Positions 51,801-58,362 of a stretch of DNA of 64,000 nt are shown piece after piece; position 1 is the stretch's first letter, and every line of letters starts with the position of its first letter. Position numbers and translations under genes: made by a program. The notes below the pieces were generated by a model. The model did no database searches. It had not been told where the DNA came from and worked only from the letters and a program-made list of their open reading frames with translations. This stretch comes from Ricordea florida (taxonomy: Eukaryota; Cnidaria; Anthozoa; Corallimorpharia; Ricordeidae), in the NCBI GenBank assembly GCA_949710005.1, contig OX453272.1, forward strand, positions 14,270,088-14,334,087, given 5' to 3'.

Positions 51801-53760
51801 TAGCGCCCTCTTTGTTTTCGAATACCATCGCCTGAACATTCGTCGTTTGAGCCCGCGATCCTTTGTCGCCTTTCAGCAAAGGATCACATGGTCTTTTGTC
51901 AACCAATAACGTGACTGCATCAAGCCAAGCGCGTCCCTTTCAAATCTGTCACTTTCTTCAGAGATTCCAGCATGGATATTCATCAAGCTCGATAAGCGAT
52001 TGTTTTTCCTGTGCCTTTCACAGAAGAAGTACTTTCTTTAAAAGAGATGGACGGAAATATAAGAGGAAAGGAAAACCCACAATGTCGGTACGAAACTCAA
52101 GAAAGAGAAGCATCCCAGCACGTCTCAGAGAAGGTAAGTTGTTCTCAGTACATTGAAAAGCATGTGGACATGGGATTCGCATGTATGCATTTATAAACTT
52201 TAGCTTCTGTTTCTCAGACATAAACGATCATTTTCTGTCATCAACAAACGAAGATTCCAGTGTTTATTTGATGGACTTACACTATACTAACCAGTAAAAG
52301 CCGTTTAAGCACATGATCTTACTTGACTAAAACAATACATGCAAGTTATTCAAGCACGATCCAGGTGCTACTCGTCACTCTTTGACAAAGCGAGAAGTTA
52401 CAGAAAGTCTGTATTGCACGAACAGTCTAGTTTTGTCAAAAGTTTTGTCAAAAGTTATTACCAACCAGTGTACTGGCAATTTACCTAGACTGATGAAATG
52501 CTAGAGACACTTTAATACATGTGAATGACTGATCTTCACTTTTTTAACTGTTAGCTGCATGCATGCAAACACATGAAACACTTTCCAGTTAATAATTATG
52601 CTGAGGAAATGCAGTTAGACTTCCTAAAAACCTTTTTATGTTACCATGTGGGCAAAACAATCCAAAATGCATGTTTATACTAAGGTTGTATTCAAGTTTA
52701 ATTCACACCATTGAATCATAATTTGCTTGTAATGAATATTAAAAGACTTTGTTAAATCATTTGGTACCTTGTATGCTATGAAGAACAAAAGCAAACCCTT
52801 GTATTAACTTTGTAACATTTTGGTGCTGTGACACTAGAATGTTACATTCAGTCATTGTTGACATAGAAGGAGTTTCTAACAAAAAAGATTACAACACGAC
52901 AGACCTTTAACTGCAGGTGTTTTCTTTTCTTTTTCTAGTGACTCGCCACTTCCAAGCAGTGTGGTTCAGAAAATTAATATGAAATGCGTGGAGGCAAGAA
53001 GACCTCCACGAATTCGAGCTTTCAGACATGAGTAAATATGGACAGTTAACAGATTTTCATATTCTTAAGCTACATTTTACCCAGGAGGGTTTTATCATCT
53101 ACATGTACATATTTTTAATAGTGTTCTCTTTTTTTACCTTTCTTTTACTTGTCAGTTTTCAAGAATGATTTAATGTAATAGTATTGACTTATAAAGTTAC
53201 ATTGTCAAGCTGCTAGCTGTTTTTATTATGCAATTTGAGAGATTTTTGGAAATTTAACTGCATGATCACTAGATAAGACAAAGATGTGTGAAGAATTCCA
53301 AACAATGGCTTGGTCACCTTACAATTAAACTGATGAAATTATGTTCAAAGTGTGAGTTAACGTTTTCTTAAAAAAACATAGGGGGAAAGGATAGCAGCAG
53401 GGGCATTCTCAGCTCCCCTGTGCTGCCAACATGATCAGAGAGCTTATTTCTAAGCTAAATGGGAATCCTATGGGTTTCTCCAGTGCATGGGAACCAAGCT
53501 ATGGGTTTAATATGGGTACATTTTCTTTTTTCAGTGTACCATAGATTTCCCATAGTAATAATAGTAATTCCTGGAACATATGGATTTGGTACGGAACTGA
53601 GAAATAAAAAGGGCCCATAGCATTCCCATATCAAATAACAATACTAAAATGCTATGGAAGTTCTATGGAACTTTGCAAAATACATAGAAATCCCATAGAC
53701 ACAAGACAGGATCATATGGTTTTGCTATGGGGTAGTCCCATGCAGTTTCCATACAAATCA

Positions 53761-53795
<35 letters not shown>

Positions 53796-55468
53796 CATTC
53801 CCATAGAAGTAGACAATATAATGTCTCTTGAGAAGAAACAGTGACCATGTATGGGTTTGATATGGAAGGCAATAGCCCATATCAAGGCCATAGAAATATC
53901 ATATATGGACCATAGATCATCCCATGTATTTTCCATACTTGGGCCACATATGTCCCATATCACCAGCTTTGGTAAAGGAAGATAGTACTGTAACCGCATC
54001 TAGGGCTTAACCTTTTAAGTCCCAGTAGTGACCGGCATCCAATTTCTCGATGCAATATTCAATGTTCATCAACCATTCATGTTACGAGAATAATGAAAAT
54101 GATCACCAAAAAAGAGTTTGAACAAATTCTCCTCACTAGTACCATAACAAATAATTATATGAGAACAGTTAGGAGAAAATGAATATTGATAATGGGGCTT
54201 AAAGGGTTAAAAGTACACCACTAGGGAAGGTTGATACCATGTAGAGAAGCACTTATAGTGCTGCATGATCCTTTTTTTCCTTTGTACAACGTATTTACAG
54301 TCCATTTTTTGAAAATATATATTTATTTTTATGAGGGTAATCACAAGTTAACCAAAACCAAAGGAAGAATCCAATAAACAAGAAAAGACAGCAGAAACCA
54401 ACTCACATATCAGAATTTACAGTTGTAGTCAGATCAACACAACCAATAATCTGACTAATTATAGTATAAATCTACTAGCGTTCTATCACAAATGCTGCGC
54501 TCTGATTGGCTATGCTACCCACTATCTAGTTAAACAATAGAGTGTTTCTGTATCGGCTGATAGTTGCCCCACGGAAATTTAATGTTCTTAAAACAAATAT
54601 TTGCCCAAGAACTTAGAGAGCAAATATGCTAGTTTTAAGAACATCAAATTTCCAAGGGGCAACTATCAGACCGATAGTTCCGATCGAGACATAAACACTC
54701 TATAAGTTGTCTTTATTATACAGTTCACCACTAAATTTTCTTCTGCGCGCCAGTTGAAAAACACTCAAAACCCACTATAAAATGCAGATCAATCAAATAT
54801 TTATCCATTTGCACAGCCTGAAATTTCAATAATTCGCAACATGCATTGCCTAAAAAATACAGTATAACTGTCAGAAAATTCACATTTTCACAGACGGGCA
54901 CTATCCATCCGGGTATTTTCCTCGTGAGGGCACTATATGCGCTGATAGTGTGTCTCCGCAGACGAATGCTATCGCGTCACGTGATCAATTTAAACCAATA
55001 TGAATTGGACAAAATTTAGTGGTGAACTATAATCTGTGATAGATAGTGAGAAGTGTGGTGCCCTTGCTAACAAAATGGCAGCCGCTTCTTCACATTTTCA
55101 AAGTGTCCGTGAAGAAGATTTAGACAGTTTACTGGTCGCGGCTGTTCCAGAAAAGACAAAGTTTTGAACAACTAGTAGATTTATACTAAAACAATTAGAT
55201 TATTCGCTCTTGATTTCTATGCGTGATAGTTGATGAGGGCGAAACCCGAGTCAACTATCACGCATAGAAATCAAGAGCGAAAGAATCTACTTGTTTCATA
55301 GAAAGCTTGTAAAATAGTTGTTACTTATATAATTATAATGTTTATAGGATACAGGAGGCAAGGCTTACGACTGTTTCCTTATGTTATTTTGTGTTTCCTC
55401 ACTGTAAGCTCTGCGATCACCTTCTATGATACGATACTGGCGTTGAAGTTTAGCCAGCTCTTGCTCAG
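23330..55468 (-). CDS. CCDC63/ODAD1-like: Outer dynein arm docking complex subunit (CCDC63/ODAD1 family), 14 exons, 5' end missing
   Basis: Exons in minus-strand order: 55369-55468, 50243-50327, 49257-49302, 46908-46966, 46024-46073, 43330-43390, 41275-41456, 39185-39419, 34036-34200, 31704-31872, 29662-29759, 28591-28656, 23637-23828, 23330-23425 (TAA). All have AG/GT borders and every phase matches, giving about 534 codons. It is mostly coiled coil. Family hallmarks in order: [119 protein letters not shown]. The C-terminus is acidic, then lysine-rich ([10 protein letters not shown]). The family (Chlamydomonas DC2/ODA1; human ODAD1 and CCDC63) anchors outer dynein arms on ciliary doublets. 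The first exon, which should carry ATG and end in phase 1, was not found. Introns up to 5 kb are full of repeats. I cannot separate CCDC63 from ODAD1. Confidence 0.93.
24209..24498 (+). repeat. Fold-back MITE, copy 1
   Basis: Contains nested hairpins (AGCGGGTCGTACTTC ... TACGGCCCGCT, and TTTATGGCCCGCGTGC ... TTGGGCCATAAA) and starts with TATTGTATCTCTCAGTTAG. An inverted copy of the same 290 bp lies at 31.24-31.52 kb in another intron of the same gene. No coding potential. Confidence 0.75.
24499..24640. repeat. (TA)n blocks interleaved with a 25-bp motif
   Basis: Two copies of ATAATTCGGCTGTCAATAAT (24511 and 24557) are embedded in TA dinucleotide runs. A third copy follows another TA run at 26373. 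Confidence 0.85.
24739..24778 (-). ncRNA. Hammerhead ribozyme, minus-strand copy
   Basis: Exact inverted counterpart of the core at 25613-25652: CTGATGA, a 4-bp stem II closed by GTAA, then GAAA. It lies in the left arm of the Penelope-like inverted repeat. Confidence 0.75.
25148..25402 (+). CDS. Penelope-like element, C-terminal endonuclease-region fragment
   Basis: From about residue 8 the frame reads [17 protein letters not shown], then [28 protein letters not shown] and ENKFYLKN before the stop. The Cys-x2-Cys ... CRH pattern and surrounding sequence match the region around and after the GIY-YIG endonuclease of Penelope-like elements, as I recall the family. The ATG is only the first Met of the fragment. 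Everything 5' is missing because the inverted partner begins here. Non-functional as a protein. Confidence 0.65.
   Translation: MSPLMMGTELSKYIWQLKDSNINFTTKWSIIARARPYNNSSKRCDLCLAEKLYIIKHSNNNLLNKRSELISKCRHENKFYLKNN
25613..25652 (+). ncRNA. Hammerhead ribozyme, plus-strand copy
   Basis: Conserved core CTGATGA, stem II GTGC-GTAA-GCAC, then GAA. Stem III can form from ACT/AGT around a CAG loop, followed by U17, so the predicted cleavage site is GUU. Stem I pairs CTGC with GCAG, with a further TTC/GAA pairing beyond an internal loop. This is the minimal short-stem-III form described for Penelope-like elements. Activity is not proven. Confidence 0.78.
25700..25815. repeat. (TA)n with duplicated 25-bp segment
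   Basis: TA runs flank two copies of AAGTGTAAAAGTTGATTAAT (25718 and 25768). Confidence 0.7.
25901..26146. repeat. Inverted repeat, 99-bp arms, with hammerhead-like spacer
   Basis: 25901-25999 and 26047-26146 are reverse complements (GGCAATTGTGGAAAACGAGG to the end of AATTTAATAAA). The 47-bp spacer carries the ribozyme-like core. Predicted ORFs in the arms are chance. Confidence 0.8.
26005..26050 (+). ncRNA. Hammerhead-like motif
   Basis: CTGATGA at 26017, stem II GGTC-ATT-GACC, then GAAAC. An A-C mismatch replaces the usual G10.1-C11.1 pair. Stem III and the cleavage site are not clear, so this is weaker than the other cores. Confidence 0.45.
26163..26320. repeat. Fold-back, 76-bp arms, with hammerhead core at the inner end
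   Basis: The left arm (26163-26238) and right arm (26245-26320) are near-perfect reverse complements, separated by about 6 nt. TA runs lie on both sides. Confidence 0.85.
26240..26280 (+). ncRNA. Hammerhead ribozyme (second family)
   Basis: Core CTGATGA at 26244, stem II GTGG-GCAA-CCAC with a GNRA loop, GAA, stem III ACA/TGT around GGCT, then A17 (cleavage site GUA). Stem I is TCCC/GGGA. In the inverted left arm the equivalent core reads GTGATGA, so only the plus copy keeps the invariant C. Confidence 0.7.
26511..26992 (+). mobile_element. tRNA-derived SINE, full-length-looking
   Basis: The head (26511-26584) is tRNA-like: A box TTAGCTCAGTTGGTAGAGC, B box GGGTTCAAACCCC. The acceptor stem does not pair, so it is not a tRNA gene. 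The body follows, ending with AAGCGCCTTTGAACATATTC and GTGCGCTATATAAATTC and a (TTA)n tail. An inverted partial copy is at 28.05-28.37 kb. Lies in an intron. Confidence 0.85.
26993..28047. other. Intron, no feature recognised
   Basis: Contains a duplicated TTGTTGTCTCTAGCTTC phrase near 27.19-27.22 kb and chance frames only. No conserved domain or clear repeat. Confidence 0.3.
28048..28372 (-). mobile_element. 5'-truncated SINE copy, inverted
   Basis: Same SINE as at 26.5 kb on the opposite strand: ATAATAATGATAATGAATTT tail, GCGCACTTTTTCATATG, CAAAGGCGCTTTACAT, then the body through AAGACCTTGAGTATTCG. The tRNA head is lost and there is an internal deletion near 28.17 kb. Confidence 0.8.
29235..29377. 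repeat. Fold-back MITE
   Basis: GGTAATAGGACTGAGTGGAG to GGTTAACAAAAT is mirrored by GTTTAATCACGAG to AGTCTTATTACC around a GC-rich centre. Preceded by a short tandem CTGTTAAACCTGTTA. Confidence 0.65.
29995..30495. repeat. Trinucleotide (TTA)n blocks and a 123-bp direct duplication
   Basis: (AAT/TTA)n at 29995-30060 and 30304-30350. The segments 30067-30190 and 30372-30495 are direct duplicates (GTAGTATAATAGTACATTTG ... AAAGAATTAATGATAAAT), about 305 bp apart. Poly-Asn and poly-Ile frames here are by-products. Confidence 0.85.
30173..30303 (-). pseudogene. LINE reverse-transcriptase fragment
   Basis: The minus strand reads [19 protein letters not shown], then [19 protein letters not shown], without a start. 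The order P(V)xTYSF..INW....KKLD.KTRKLL is a signature I recall from the region downstream of the RT core in one class of animal non-LTR retrotransposons. Only about 43 codons remain, wedged between (TTA)n blocks. Confidence 0.6.
30674..30787. repeat. Inverted repeat, about 42-bp arms
   Basis: GTTCAATTTTTTCCTTGGTT to TTTGTTTT (30674-30716) is mirrored at 30746-30787. Just beyond it, GGGACTCGTGGTGGGTA occurs in degenerate copies near 30.81, 30.87 and 30.93 kb. Confidence 0.8.
31238..31521 (-). repeat. Fold-back MITE, copy 2
   Basis: Inverted relative to the copy at 24.2 kb. It keeps the nested hairpins (TTTATGGCCCAAGCGCG ... CGCGGGCCATAAA) and a TATAATAAA end. Confidence 0.75.
32211..32316 (+). 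mobile_element. Short A-tailed retroposon, copy 1
   Basis: AACGTCAAAATGTAGTA, then GCCACACATATGCGCACTGA, ending in CCCTATTGCTACC and an A8 tail. A related copy lies at 32.84 kb, and an inverted copy at 40.43-40.52 kb. Source element not recognised. Confidence 0.7.
32844..32944 (+). mobile_element. Short A-tailed retroposon, copy 2
   Basis: Same sequence with an A11 tail, about 632 bp from copy 1 and at the same place in the satellite unit, so it was probably copied along with the array rather than inserted twice. Confidence 0.7.
34610..35045 (+). mobile_element. Non-autonomous element, AGCGGAGCTCC family (short member)
   Basis: The left end AGCGGAGCTCC with AGCGGAGCCCCATA, and the right end GGAGCTCCGCTTTTAGGC plus TAAATCTATTTAAT, match the ends of the larger element at 58.4-60.4 kb. 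The internal sequence is GC-rich with a CGACGACGACGACG tract and no domain. Superfamily not assigned. Confidence 0.6.
35070..35395 (+). repeat. Dispersed repeat, copy 1
   Basis: The stretch ATAATAGCTGTTATTACAGT, AGCCCACGTTTCAGCG and GTTCGTTTCAGAGCGCGC is found inverted at 38.67-38.77 kb. No coding potential. Confidence 0.55.
35588..36522. mobile_element. 0.93-kb TIR element carrying a 10-bp minisatellite
   Basis: Left end GGCGATAAGTGCTACATTGG, then AGAATAGTATAAT. The inverted right end is GGGTGCGATGAGTGCTAAAT, then CGGAAAATAGTGTAA: an imperfect 35-bp terminal repeat. Related CGGAGAATAG phrases recur inside. No transposase. Target duplication not clear. Confidence 0.6.
35970..36350. repeat. 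10-bp minisatellite (AGCCATACAT)n, array 1
   Basis: Units are variants of AGCCATACAT, AGCCACACAT and AGCTATACAC. Because the period is 10, all three minus-strand frames remain open and give Met/Tyr/Trp/Cys-rich ORFs that are not genes. A longer stretch of the variant order is shared with array 2 at 39.7 kb. Confidence 0.92.
36530..38660. other. Intron with no gene recognised apart from the repeat at 37.3 kb
   Basis: Chance frames of up to about 95 codons. A (ACTT)n run at 38285-38308. No domain or splice-supported exon of the dynein gene seen between 34200 and 39185, and the phases of those two exons already join directly. Confidence 0.4.
37278..37346 (-). repeat. Partial copy of the 6.45-kb TIR/tRNA-like element
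   Basis: AGCAGCTGTGAAATTAAAGC followed by GGGATTCGAACCCATGACC: the left terminus and the tRNA-like T arm, without the rest. Confidence 0.6.
38660..38775 (-). repeat. Dispersed repeat, copy 2 (inverted)
   Basis: GCGCGCTCTGAAACGAACAC, CGTGGGCTCAACTGT and ATAACAGCTATCAGACGG are the complement of the copy at 35.3 kb. Confidence 0.6.
39717..40205. repeat. 10-bp minisatellite (AGCCATACAT)n, array 2
   Basis: Same unit as array 1, followed by the same tail (GTGTATGGCTACGTATGGC to TTAGTTAATAGCCAAC). Repetitive ORFs on the minus strand are artefacts. Confidence 0.92.
40432..40522 (-). mobile_element. Short A-tailed retroposon, inverted copy
   Basis: TTTTTTTTTGTAGCAATAGG, CTCAGTGCGCATATGTGTGG and TACTACATTTTGACGTT are the reverse complement of the copies in the 32-kb satellite. 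Confidence 0.75.
41804..42852. mobile_element. 1.05-kb Tigger/pogo-like MITE
   Basis: Left end TACAGTCAATCCTGTATTAA then GCGGAC. The inverted right end is TACAATCAAATCTGTATTAA then GCGGAC, so the terminal repeat is about 26 bp with flanking TA, as made by Tc1/mariner-superfamily elements. The CAGT... start and TTAAGCGGAC phrase resemble Tigger ends. No transposase. Another inverted-repeat element is nested inside. Confidence 0.7.
42447..42803. mobile_element. Nested inverted-repeat element
   Basis: Begins CCCCCCGGGGGGTACTCCCC, TATAAAAGTGACGGGGA. Ends CACTTTTATGGGGGAGTACC, CACTACCCCCAGG. The ends are inverted and lie inside the Tigger-like element. Confidence 0.65.
43490..45030. repeat. 77-82 bp satellite, interrupted
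   Basis: Units contain CACAGTCCAACAAATTAGAG, ATTGATAATGCCCTG, AGTCCAACACATATTGCAG and ATTGATATGGCCTG. About six clear copies at 43490-43957, with degenerate ones resuming at 44741. Repetitive ORFs ([13 protein letters not shown] type) are not genes. Confidence 0.88.
43959..44740. mobile_element. 782-bp TIR element inserted in the satellite
   Basis: A perfect 19-bp terminal repeat, AGGCCTTCTGACAGGGTGC, at both ends. The subterminal regions carry repeated CCGCACAATT phrases on both sides. Flanking CATATT on each side is compatible with an 8-bp, partly degenerate hAT-type duplication. No transposase. Confidence 0.78.
45494..45651. repeat. Fold-back MITE
   Basis: AGCAATTAATGAAT ... GGATATGAAGAATTAAGCGG is mirrored by CCGCTTAATTCTCAATATCC ... 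ATTCATTAATTGCT around a short GC-rich loop. Confidence 0.75.
47268..47549. repeat. Fold-back MITE, about 130-bp arms
   Basis: Around a centre near 47.42 kb, GTCATTGTTTTACCAATACA GCAAGTATCCTAAAC is mirrored by GTTTAGGATACTTGCTGTAT TGGTAAAACAATGAC. The outer parts (TTTGTTTCAACCTAGGTCAA) match less well. Confidence 0.8.
47550..48470. other. Intron, no feature recognised
   Basis: AT-rich with chance frames. No exon is needed here because the flanking dynein-gene exons join in phase. Confidence 0.4.
48475..48940. repeat. Composite fold-back region
   Basis: Two inverted repeats: 48477-48565 (GAGCGGGCAAGAT with ATCTTGCCCGCTC) and 48785-48939 (GTCAAGATGGCTGGATATTG GC with its complement, centred on TTTATGGACC / GGTCCATAAA). 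Frames on both strands are artefacts of the palindromes. Confidence 0.75.
48980..49190. repeat. Fold-back MITE adjoining a small exon
   Basis: ACCGCTGTCAAACCACTGTT with its mirrored AACAGTGATTTGACAGCGGT sits inside weaker outer arms (CAGCGCTGATCATGAATTTC with GAAATTTCA). Ends about 70 bp from the exon at 49257-49302. Confidence 0.6.
50487..50945 (+). repeat. Dispersed repeat rich in TATGGGA, copy 1
   Basis: Begins TTACCAAAGCAAAAATATGG GA and then carries many variants of ATATGGGAATGATATGG, GGCCATATC and TCTATGGAA. A related inverted copy lies at 53.44-53.97 kb. Internal ORFs are repeat-derived. Confidence 0.6.
51371..51889 (-). CDS. Unidentified 172-codon open frame inside an intron
   Basis: The minus strand is open from about 51889 to the TGA or TAA near 51371 but has no ATG near its start. 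It reads [17 protein letters not shown], then [18 protein letters not shown], and a C-terminal acidic part [19 protein letters not shown]. The basic-then-acidic layout looks protein-like and GC content is raised, yet no domain is recognised. It could be the terminal exon of a nested gene or a transposon-derived exon. It does not join the dynein gene, whose flanking exons are already in phase. Confidence 0.3.
52083..53036 (+). CDS. Possible small plus-strand spliced gene (low confidence)
   Basis: A first exon ending at 52133 on a good donor (AGAGAAG/GTAAGT) and an acceptor CTTTTTCTAG at 52939 could form a short gene. The plus-strand frame from ATG 52083 starts [17 protein letters not shown] and would end soon after the junction. 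Other frames through the donor give different short products, so the reading frame is undecided. Divergent to the open frame at 51.4-51.9 kb. Confidence 0.2.
53440..53972 (-). repeat. Dispersed repeat rich in CCCATA, copy 2
   Basis: Ends in GGTAAAGG after CCCATATCACCAGCTTTGG, the complement of the start of the copy at 50.49 kb, with many TTCCCATA and ATAGAAAT phrases inside. Confidence 0.55.
54538..54703. repeat. Fold-back MITE
   Basis: TAGAGTGTTTCTG, CTGATAGTTGCCCC and TTAATGTTCTTAAAAC are mirrored by GTTTTAAGAACATCAAATTT, GGGGCAACTATCAG and AAACACTCTA. Confidence 0.75.
55196..55289. repeat. Fold-back, about 38-bp arms
   Basis: AGATTATTCGCTCTTGATTT CTATGCGTGATAGTTGA is mirrored after an 18-nt loop. 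It lies 80 bp from the exon at 55369. Confidence 0.85.
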
Positions 55469-56269
55469 CTGTGACAAAGAAGAAAAGAAATAAGCTTCAA
55501 CATGATGACTCTTACTGCTTCATCAGCTTTGAATTGCAGCTTTAGGTGAATGTACATAGATTTCAACTGAAAGTGATCAAGATATTTTTGCAACAATTTT
55601 TTTTGGTTAGAAAGCAGCGAGGCAGCCGTTCTGTTTGTAAACAACAGGGGTTAAGTGTAAGAAGGCCGGTCCTAGCACAGCAAAAATTAAATGAATTTTC
55701 CATCAATTTTTTCCTGCTTTGATAGAACCCGCCTTAATATGCATAAAATTAAATGACATCACCGAACCCGCATTGAATATGCATAAAATTAATCCAGGTC
55801 CATAAGAACCTGCATGAACTCCGCATTGATTCACAGACTTAAGGTGAACTCTCAAAATTCAGATCCTGATGAGTATATGGATTGCTCAACACTAATGAAC
55901 CACAAGAAGAATTCGCCATAAAGAGTGGAATACACCAGGAATATATACATTATTTTAGGAACATTAAATGGCCAGAGTGAAGACGTGGAACAACTGCAAA
56001 GAAATATCCTGCCAATACATGTATGTCTGTATTAACATATCATGCAACAATAGGTGAGATACCAACAAGAAGAATTCGTCATGAACAAGTGGAAGAAACC
56101 ATGCACCCATGGTGATATATTGGTCAGTCTAAAGATGTGAAACAACAGTTGAAAGCAAAAGTTTAGAAGAAGACTATGACAAAATCCAGGCTTGAGAAGA
56201 AGCCTCCAATGAAGAGAATAAACTTAAGGAATATACAGGCTGTACATGTATGCTATTGACCATACGTAT

Positions 56270-57290
56270 TCCAGGAGCAATCGCTAAATTATTAACCTGC
56301 AATTTCACCTCTTGTACAGCCAACTGATATCTTTGAACAGATTTTGATATGTCGTTCTCAATAACACTGGATTCAAATAATGTTACAAGTTGTTGCTGAG
56401 TTTCTATAGCTCCGCCTCCTGATTACCAACAATAGATGATGTAACACAATAAACAAATGCCTCGAGCTGATATATTTATAAATCTGCCTTAAATCCCGCT
56501 TTAGTTAAATCTTCAACACTCTCAGGAATAAACCAAAATCATCCTGCAAAATCATCATTACGTATGAAACTAATTAAGGTACATGTACCATCTTCATTTT
56601 TTCCTCCTTCATCTGAAAATTTATTACTGTAATACCAGCTGGCCAAGTATTTGCATAAGTGTCATAAGTTTTAATCAGATGTAAGTTTTGGTAGCCACTA
56701 CCAGGATAATTTATAAATACATCTCCTAATCCATGGTTTCTTCCAACTTTCCACCTAAAATCAGGATTCTTGGGTAAACTAAATTCATTACACAATCTCT
56801 GATAACTAACCTTATTAAATGGGTTATTATTAACATTAAATACTGGATCATCGGGTAATGGAACCCTGACAATTCATATAAGATTCTTTTAATGGTAAAA
56901 TAAATGTGGAATTTCACAAAGCCATTTTAATACTACAGACGGGTAATTCATCCTTTCAAATAGACTAAAGCTACAACCTGAAGTTGCACACCAAACAGCA
57001 AAATTTAACTGCTGAGGCCAATAATTAAAATCTGGTCCATTTAACCATTTGTTGCTTTGTTTAGCAGATCTGAAAATCACAACTTGAGGCTTAAATATAT
57101 TCCTCATATCCTCAGTACATTTTTGATTCAAGGATACACATACTATATATCCAACTTCATCAGCAAGTCAGTGATATCAGAAGCCCATTCCTCGAACTCA
57201 ACGGCAGGTATGGGACATAAATGTTTATCTGTTAATTTCAAACTTTCTGGGAAAGGTTCCTTTAGTTAGTAGTTGAAGTAACACCAAGAT
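56270..57290 (-). pseudogene. Decayed gene C of an uncharacterised cnidarian multicopy element
   Basis: Minus-strand pieces in shifting frames keep a recognisable order: NIFKPQVVIFRSAKQSNKWL, GPDFNYWPQQLNFAVWCATS, FHIYFTIKRILYELSG, PLPDDPVFN, SYQRLCNEFSLP, RWKVGRNHGLGDVFIN, and, after a deletion, ENDISKSVQRYQLAVQEVKL. I recall proteins with this pattern as repeated, unnamed genes in cnidarian genomes. A capsid-like role is possible but I cannot support it from the sequence. At least three frameshifts and a deleted middle mean this copy is dead. Confidence 0.55.
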
Positions 57291-57433
57291 GCTTATCCAG
57301 TTTCCTTTGAATTTCAGGGCTTAAATCATCTGTCCAATGTTTTTCCAGATAAATGATTCCTACTCATAACAGTTAGTCTATTTGTTATGAGGAGAAGATT
57401 CCAGAACCTATTAAGTAGGCAGATATTTGCGTT

Positions 57434-57473
57434 GTCACGCAATCTTTGTTCTAGAGAACGAAGATTGCGTGAC
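57434..57473. repeat. Short hairpin with GTCACGCAA arms
   Basis: GTCACGCAATCTTTGTTCT is mirrored by AGAACGAAGATTGCGTGAC. The inner motif is shared with the 54-bp hairpin at 22.57 kb. Confidence 0.8.
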
Positions 57474-57539
57474 ATCACTAACATGATGTAAACAAGTGAA
57501 GTAACCTTCTTTAAATAGCTACTGTCATAATCTTTCAAA

Positions 57540-58009
57540 TCTTCTAGAACTGTCTGTGAATGTAATTAAAGAGCGTTAATTATGACAAAGCTTTAGTACT
57601 TATGTACGTAAGGAAGCTTGGAGTTAGCTTAAAGTGGTCAAGAGTTAGTTGGAGATCGCACCGTTCGCCATGACTGAAGAAGCTATCCAAGGAAGAATTG
57701 AGGTTATTTGCTCTCAAGTGGATATATCTCAAAGGAGTTTGTGAGATTTAAGTGTCAGTTGGGGACTGAACGTATCTAAGTTAAAAGGATAACTTGTTGG
57801 CGCTTAGGGTATTTTTAAGTTAGCGATGGTTCCGTTTGTAGACTATACTCAAATTATTTCAGTTGTCAGTTTCAAATAATAAAATAATAGTTGAGTTCAT
57901 AGCGGAAGTACGTTTGTCATTCTGTTACTACGGACAAAGAAAACAGGCTTATTTATTTATATATCAGTCTGTCATATTGTAACATATTCTACCGTAATTA
58001 CCATTCACA
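57540..58009. other. No gene recognised
   Basis: A short plus-strand frame from the ATG at 57671 (MTEEAIQGRIEVICSQVDIS) ends after about 24 codons. No repeat or domain recognised. Confidence 0.3.
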
Positions 58010-58362
58010 AATTTAAACTTCAGTTTTCAGATAACGCCTCCAAAATTTTACAAGTAAGTCTGAATTATTTGCTGGTTTCTTCTCCTGCTTCTCTTCCTTA
58101 TTTGGTATACTTCTTTTTGAACGTGATTTAACAAGACCAAGATCCATACACTTCAATTTGGGGATAAAATATTTTGTCAATTGATCTGGTGTATAGGGTG
58201 GACATTGCTCATTATCTAACGCCTATTTTGATCCTCATACCACCTACAAACGTAATTTACCGGGCCTATTAAGGTAACTATACACTAAAATTGGTCAAAT
58301 CAGCTTTTGCATATTTATGAAATTGTCCCATATTCCCATCTTTATCTTCTAAAGTCAGATGT
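58010..58362 (-). pseudogene. Remnant of a C-terminal domain on the same strand
   Basis: About 70 open codons on the minus strand (58018-58221) read CPPYTPDQLTKYFIPKLK, CMDLGLVKSR, then a lysine-rich linker and LLVKFWRRYLKTEV before the stop. Upstream is another short open piece (KDGNMGQFHKYAKADLTN). Same orientation as the flanking pseudogenes, so probably part of the same element. Function unknown. Confidence 0.4.
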
